Assembly (NCBI GenBank): GCA_958510825.1
Contig: OY294051.1
Location: 3,410,001 to 3,474,000, forward strand
Origin: Brachypterus glaber
Taxonomy: Eukaryota > Arthropoda > Insecta > Coleoptera > Kateretidae
Reading direction: 5' to 3'
Length of the DNA: 64,000 nucleotides
Positions 61,501 to 64,000 of this stretch are shown piece after piece. A program made the position numbers and the translations under genes. The notes under the pieces are model-generated. The model saw only the letters and a list, made by a program, of their open reading frames with translations. It searched no databases and had not been told where the DNA came from. Every line of letters starts with the position of its first letter. The stretch's first letter is position 1.

Positions 61501-63811
61501 ACGTCTACTTTAAATTTGTAACCTAAATAAGACAACTTAAACAATTTTTTGGATATATTTGATATTTGTTGTTATTAAAATGTGGGCAGGAGGCATAGGG
61601 AAGATTTTTTTTAATTGAAAGGGGGGTCGTGTCGGACATTATTTTAAAGCTCATGAAATTCTCTGTTATATTTTTATATCTTTTTTAAAGACATTTTTTT
61701 TTGAGGATTTAAAATGGGGTTGAAATTCCAAACTCAAATAATTTTTGAAAAATTATTTATTTTATGAGGAAAGTGCGTAAATTATACTTTTAAACTAATT
61801 TTATATGAACCATAGAAAAAATTGTTATCTCTCCAATTACCAAGTTGAATATAAATTAATCTTTTTCCTTTTTTATGTTCAACTACTTTTTTGCAGTTTA
61901 AAGATAATTCCTTTAGTCTGTTTCAAAAATATTGTTTGGATTACTTTATGATAGATGTCCCAGATTTTTATTCAATTTTAAATTTTAGATTTCATTAATT
62001 TATTTTATTTTAACTTATTGTAGTTTTCTTTTTGTTTAATTTTTAAGATTTTATAAAAATAACATTGTTAAGGTCAGTATGACATTTCTAATAATGTGTA
62101 CTCAAGTTAATTTGTTTATAAATTTAAAAAGTAAGTTTTTCTAAAAGGAATTGTACCATTTTCAAACAAATTTTTTATTATTTGTAGCTTGAAAATGACT
62201 TTATGTTAAAAAAGTCGAAACAATTGTCGCTGTAATGTTTGTTTAATAGACAATAAATTTATATTTTGGAGAGATAACAATTTTTTCTATGGTTTATTTA
62301 AATCAACTCCAATATGAGTAAGGATCAAGAATTTCTTAATTTAATTTTATATGGTATAATCAAATATTTCCAAAGAAATCTCAAAAAATTACACTTTTTA
62401 GCAAAAAAAAAAATTAAAAATTAGCACTTTAAAAGAATTAAAATATATGGCCGAATATAGAATTTTACTTGCTTTAAAATTATGTATTACACGACCCTCC
62501 TTTCTATTTAAAAAATACCCCCCATGCCCCCTGTGTTAATAAACACATGTTGTTGGCGATCCAAATGTACCAGCACGGTCTCTATGTTAGTATGACAACA
62601 TTTTGTATACAATACACACATTGCAGTATTTAATATCACAAGTAAAGTATTAAATACCAATGGTGGCGATATAAATAAAAAATATGTATTATACACAATT
62701 ATTTTTTGGATCATGTTGGATAATTTGTATGCTTAAATTAATGGGGAGTCCCTAGCACAAGCCTAAAGCTTATTTGGGACTCCCCATGACTTTGTAATTA
62801 ATCTACTGGTAAATAAATAAATAAATAAATAAAAATAACATTCAGTATTGAAAATACAAAGAGTGTAAGAGCACAAACAAAAAGGGCGCTCTAATATCAC
62901 ACGGCATTAGACGTATATCAGTATAAAACACTTGTAAGTCCTGAACTATAATAATTTTCAAATACCAAGTATAATAATATGTATCTTCCAGGATACAAAA
63001 ACCGTTTAAGGGAACGTTCAAGTATTACGTAAAGCTCCTAGATATATAAATAATTTTTTTTTGAATGAGTTCGTAAAACAGCACGGTCCGGACAATACGT
63101 TAAATTCGTCAGGGGCTCGATACTCACGCCACTATCGCTTCCAAAGAACAAAAATAACAATAGTTATTCGTAATGAATCACGCTATGGAAAATACATCCA
63201 ATAAATAACATTTCGCATAGAACGAGTTGCAAATAGGGCTTACGCCATTTCTCCGAGAAAAACATCATCTTGGGCCCAAGTACAAGAAGACACCTGGAAC
63301 AATAACAATACAAAAAGTAAGTCCCTTTTGCCTCACGTCACAAAAGTCCTTCGATAAAACACCCCAGCGGTTTGGACTTTTTGGTGGTCCAAAATGATCA
63401 AAATTTGCTTTACGTAATACTTGAATGTTCCCTAAGGGTTAACATAAAAATAATCTACATTAAAATTTTATAGCCTAGGTACTTATGAAATTTCTTGTTC
63501 TAAAACTGTTTAGTGAAAATACCTAATTCTTTCTCCAAATACTCCTTTTCTTTATCGGAAATGTACGGATGAGTGGCGGGTTCCGAAAAACACAGCAAGC
63601 ACCACAAAACGAACCATAAAAGGCCCAAGCCACCAAACAGGTAGAACACGGAGGACCAGTGCCCCGTTTTTTGGATAAGCATTCCGCTCAAGGAATTACA
63701 GAGGATGGTACCCATTTGACTTCCGGCGAACACCAGGGTACCGATTCTGGATCGTTCGGATAGTGGTACCCATTTTGCTATTAGGTAACTCAACGCGGGG
63801 TATGTTGTTCC
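58522..63811 (-). CDS. SLC17-family MFS transporter (putative inorganic phosphate cotransporter), gene 2; 5' part beyond window
   Basis: Tandem paralogue of the gene at 48676-56538. Exons in transcript order: 63811-63523, 61287-60985, 60391-60153, 58692-58522. They encode the last 333 residues plus stop, in frame. Exon sizes match the paralogue (289, 303 against 300, 239 bases) and all intron phases are the same. Seen: AKWVPLSERSRIGT, GHWSSVFYLFGGLGLLW, HPYISDKEKEYLEKELG, GHDWGFYTMVSDLPKY, MGFMGPYYCGMRVNALDLAP and NYSGTIMAITNAVGALTG. The C-terminal tail is longer and rich in Pro and Lys (EKPQKPPKAGP). The donor after the penultimate exon is GTCAGT. The first exons should lie right of base 64000. 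AATAAA follows the stop at 58454-58449. Transport of phosphate or an organic anion is inferred from the family. Confidence 0.9.
59006..59412. mobile_element. AATGGAGCTC MITE family, copy 3
   Basis: Third copy of the family at 9792-10205, same orientation, in the SLC17 intron between 58692 and 60153. A GATA simple repeat (59475-59500) follows. Confidence 0.85.
59904..60055. mobile_element. TAAGGGCATATCC MITE family, copy 4
   Basis: A 152-bp copy, 98 bases downstream of the exon end at 60153 in the second SLC17 gene. All four copies in the window are in or beside SLC17 introns. Confidence 0.8.
61575..62537. repeat. Relative of the 53440 element, with a nested inverted repeat
   Basis: The outer arms (GGGGTCGTGTCGGACATTAT and ATTACACGACCCTCC) match the 53440-54000 family. 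The centre is a second inverted pair (CATAGAAAAAATTGTTATCT at 61812, AGATAACAATTTTTTCTATG ending near 62292), which suggests one element inserted in another. It lies in the second SLC17 gene's 61287-63523 intron. Confidence 0.7.
63010..63432. mobile_element. PIF/Harbinger-like MITE, copy 2, with about 310 bp of foreign cargo
   Basis: Same inverted ends as 44561-44712, flanked by TAA at 63007-63009 and 63433-63435. The centre (63063-63372) is unlike copy 1. It is the inverted counterpart of 47941-48242. The element lies in the SLC17 intron between 61287 and 63523. Confidence 0.75.
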
Positions 63812-64000
63812 CTAAAAAATACAAGCTCTTCACAAACAAGTTATGAAGATCTTTGTGAAACACCGTAGGGCCAACCCTTTTCGAGAAAATTGCAATTAAA
63901 GACGCAATTTAAAATACTGAGCATCACAAAAAAGGACTAAAAAATGCAACAATAAAAATTTCAATACTGCAGGGCGATTCTACATCAAAAACTATAAAAA

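Overview
This is AT-rich eukaryotic nuclear DNA, almost certainly from an insect and perhaps a beetle; the order is a guess. The evidence is intron-split genes with GT-AG junctions and pyrimidine-rich acceptors, insect-type SLC26 and SLC17 transporters, a jockey/CR1-type LINE, tRNA-derived SINEs, a satellite array and very many short inverted-repeat (MITE or fold-back) elements. Five protein-coding genes can be supported. I rebuilt their exons by reading frame, splice sites and comparison between paralogues.

Left half, + strand: two paralogous SLC26-type anion (sulfate) transporter genes lie head to tail. The first (706-12417, ten coding exons, 603 codons) and the second (33705-41081, nine coding exons, 602 codons) are both full length and in frame throughout. 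The 21 kb between them holds a 5'-truncated LINE (17.9-19.3 kb), a tRNA-Leu-like relic (20.5 kb), several MITE families, an array of about 8.6 copies of a 354-bp satellite (27.8-30.8 kb), and one intronless gene for a coiled-coil protein with a mitochondrial-looking N-terminus (31547-32170).

Right half, - strand: two paralogous SLC17-type (inorganic phosphate cotransporter/sialin-like) MFS genes lie in tandem. The one at 48676-56538 lacks only an unresolved first exon. The one at 58522-63811 runs off the right edge, with its N-terminal exons outside the window. The SLC26 pair and the SLC17 pair are convergent and separated by about 7.6 kb of repeats (41.1-48.7 kb). All four transporters are predicted plasma- or organelle-membrane anion carriers, but no shared regulation is visible in the sequence.

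Most of the rest is repeat. At least ten families have two or more copies here. They include a non-autonomous hAT-like element with clear 8-bp target duplications and a PIF/Harbinger-like MITE with TTA/TAA duplications. The most notable points are: hAT-like copies sitting 7 and 10 bases inside introns of one SLC17 gene, directly behind its splice donors; a GC-AG intron in the second SLC26 gene; heavy intron turnover between the SLC26 paralogues; and a higher-order A-A-B pattern in the satellite. I found no convincing new biological system.
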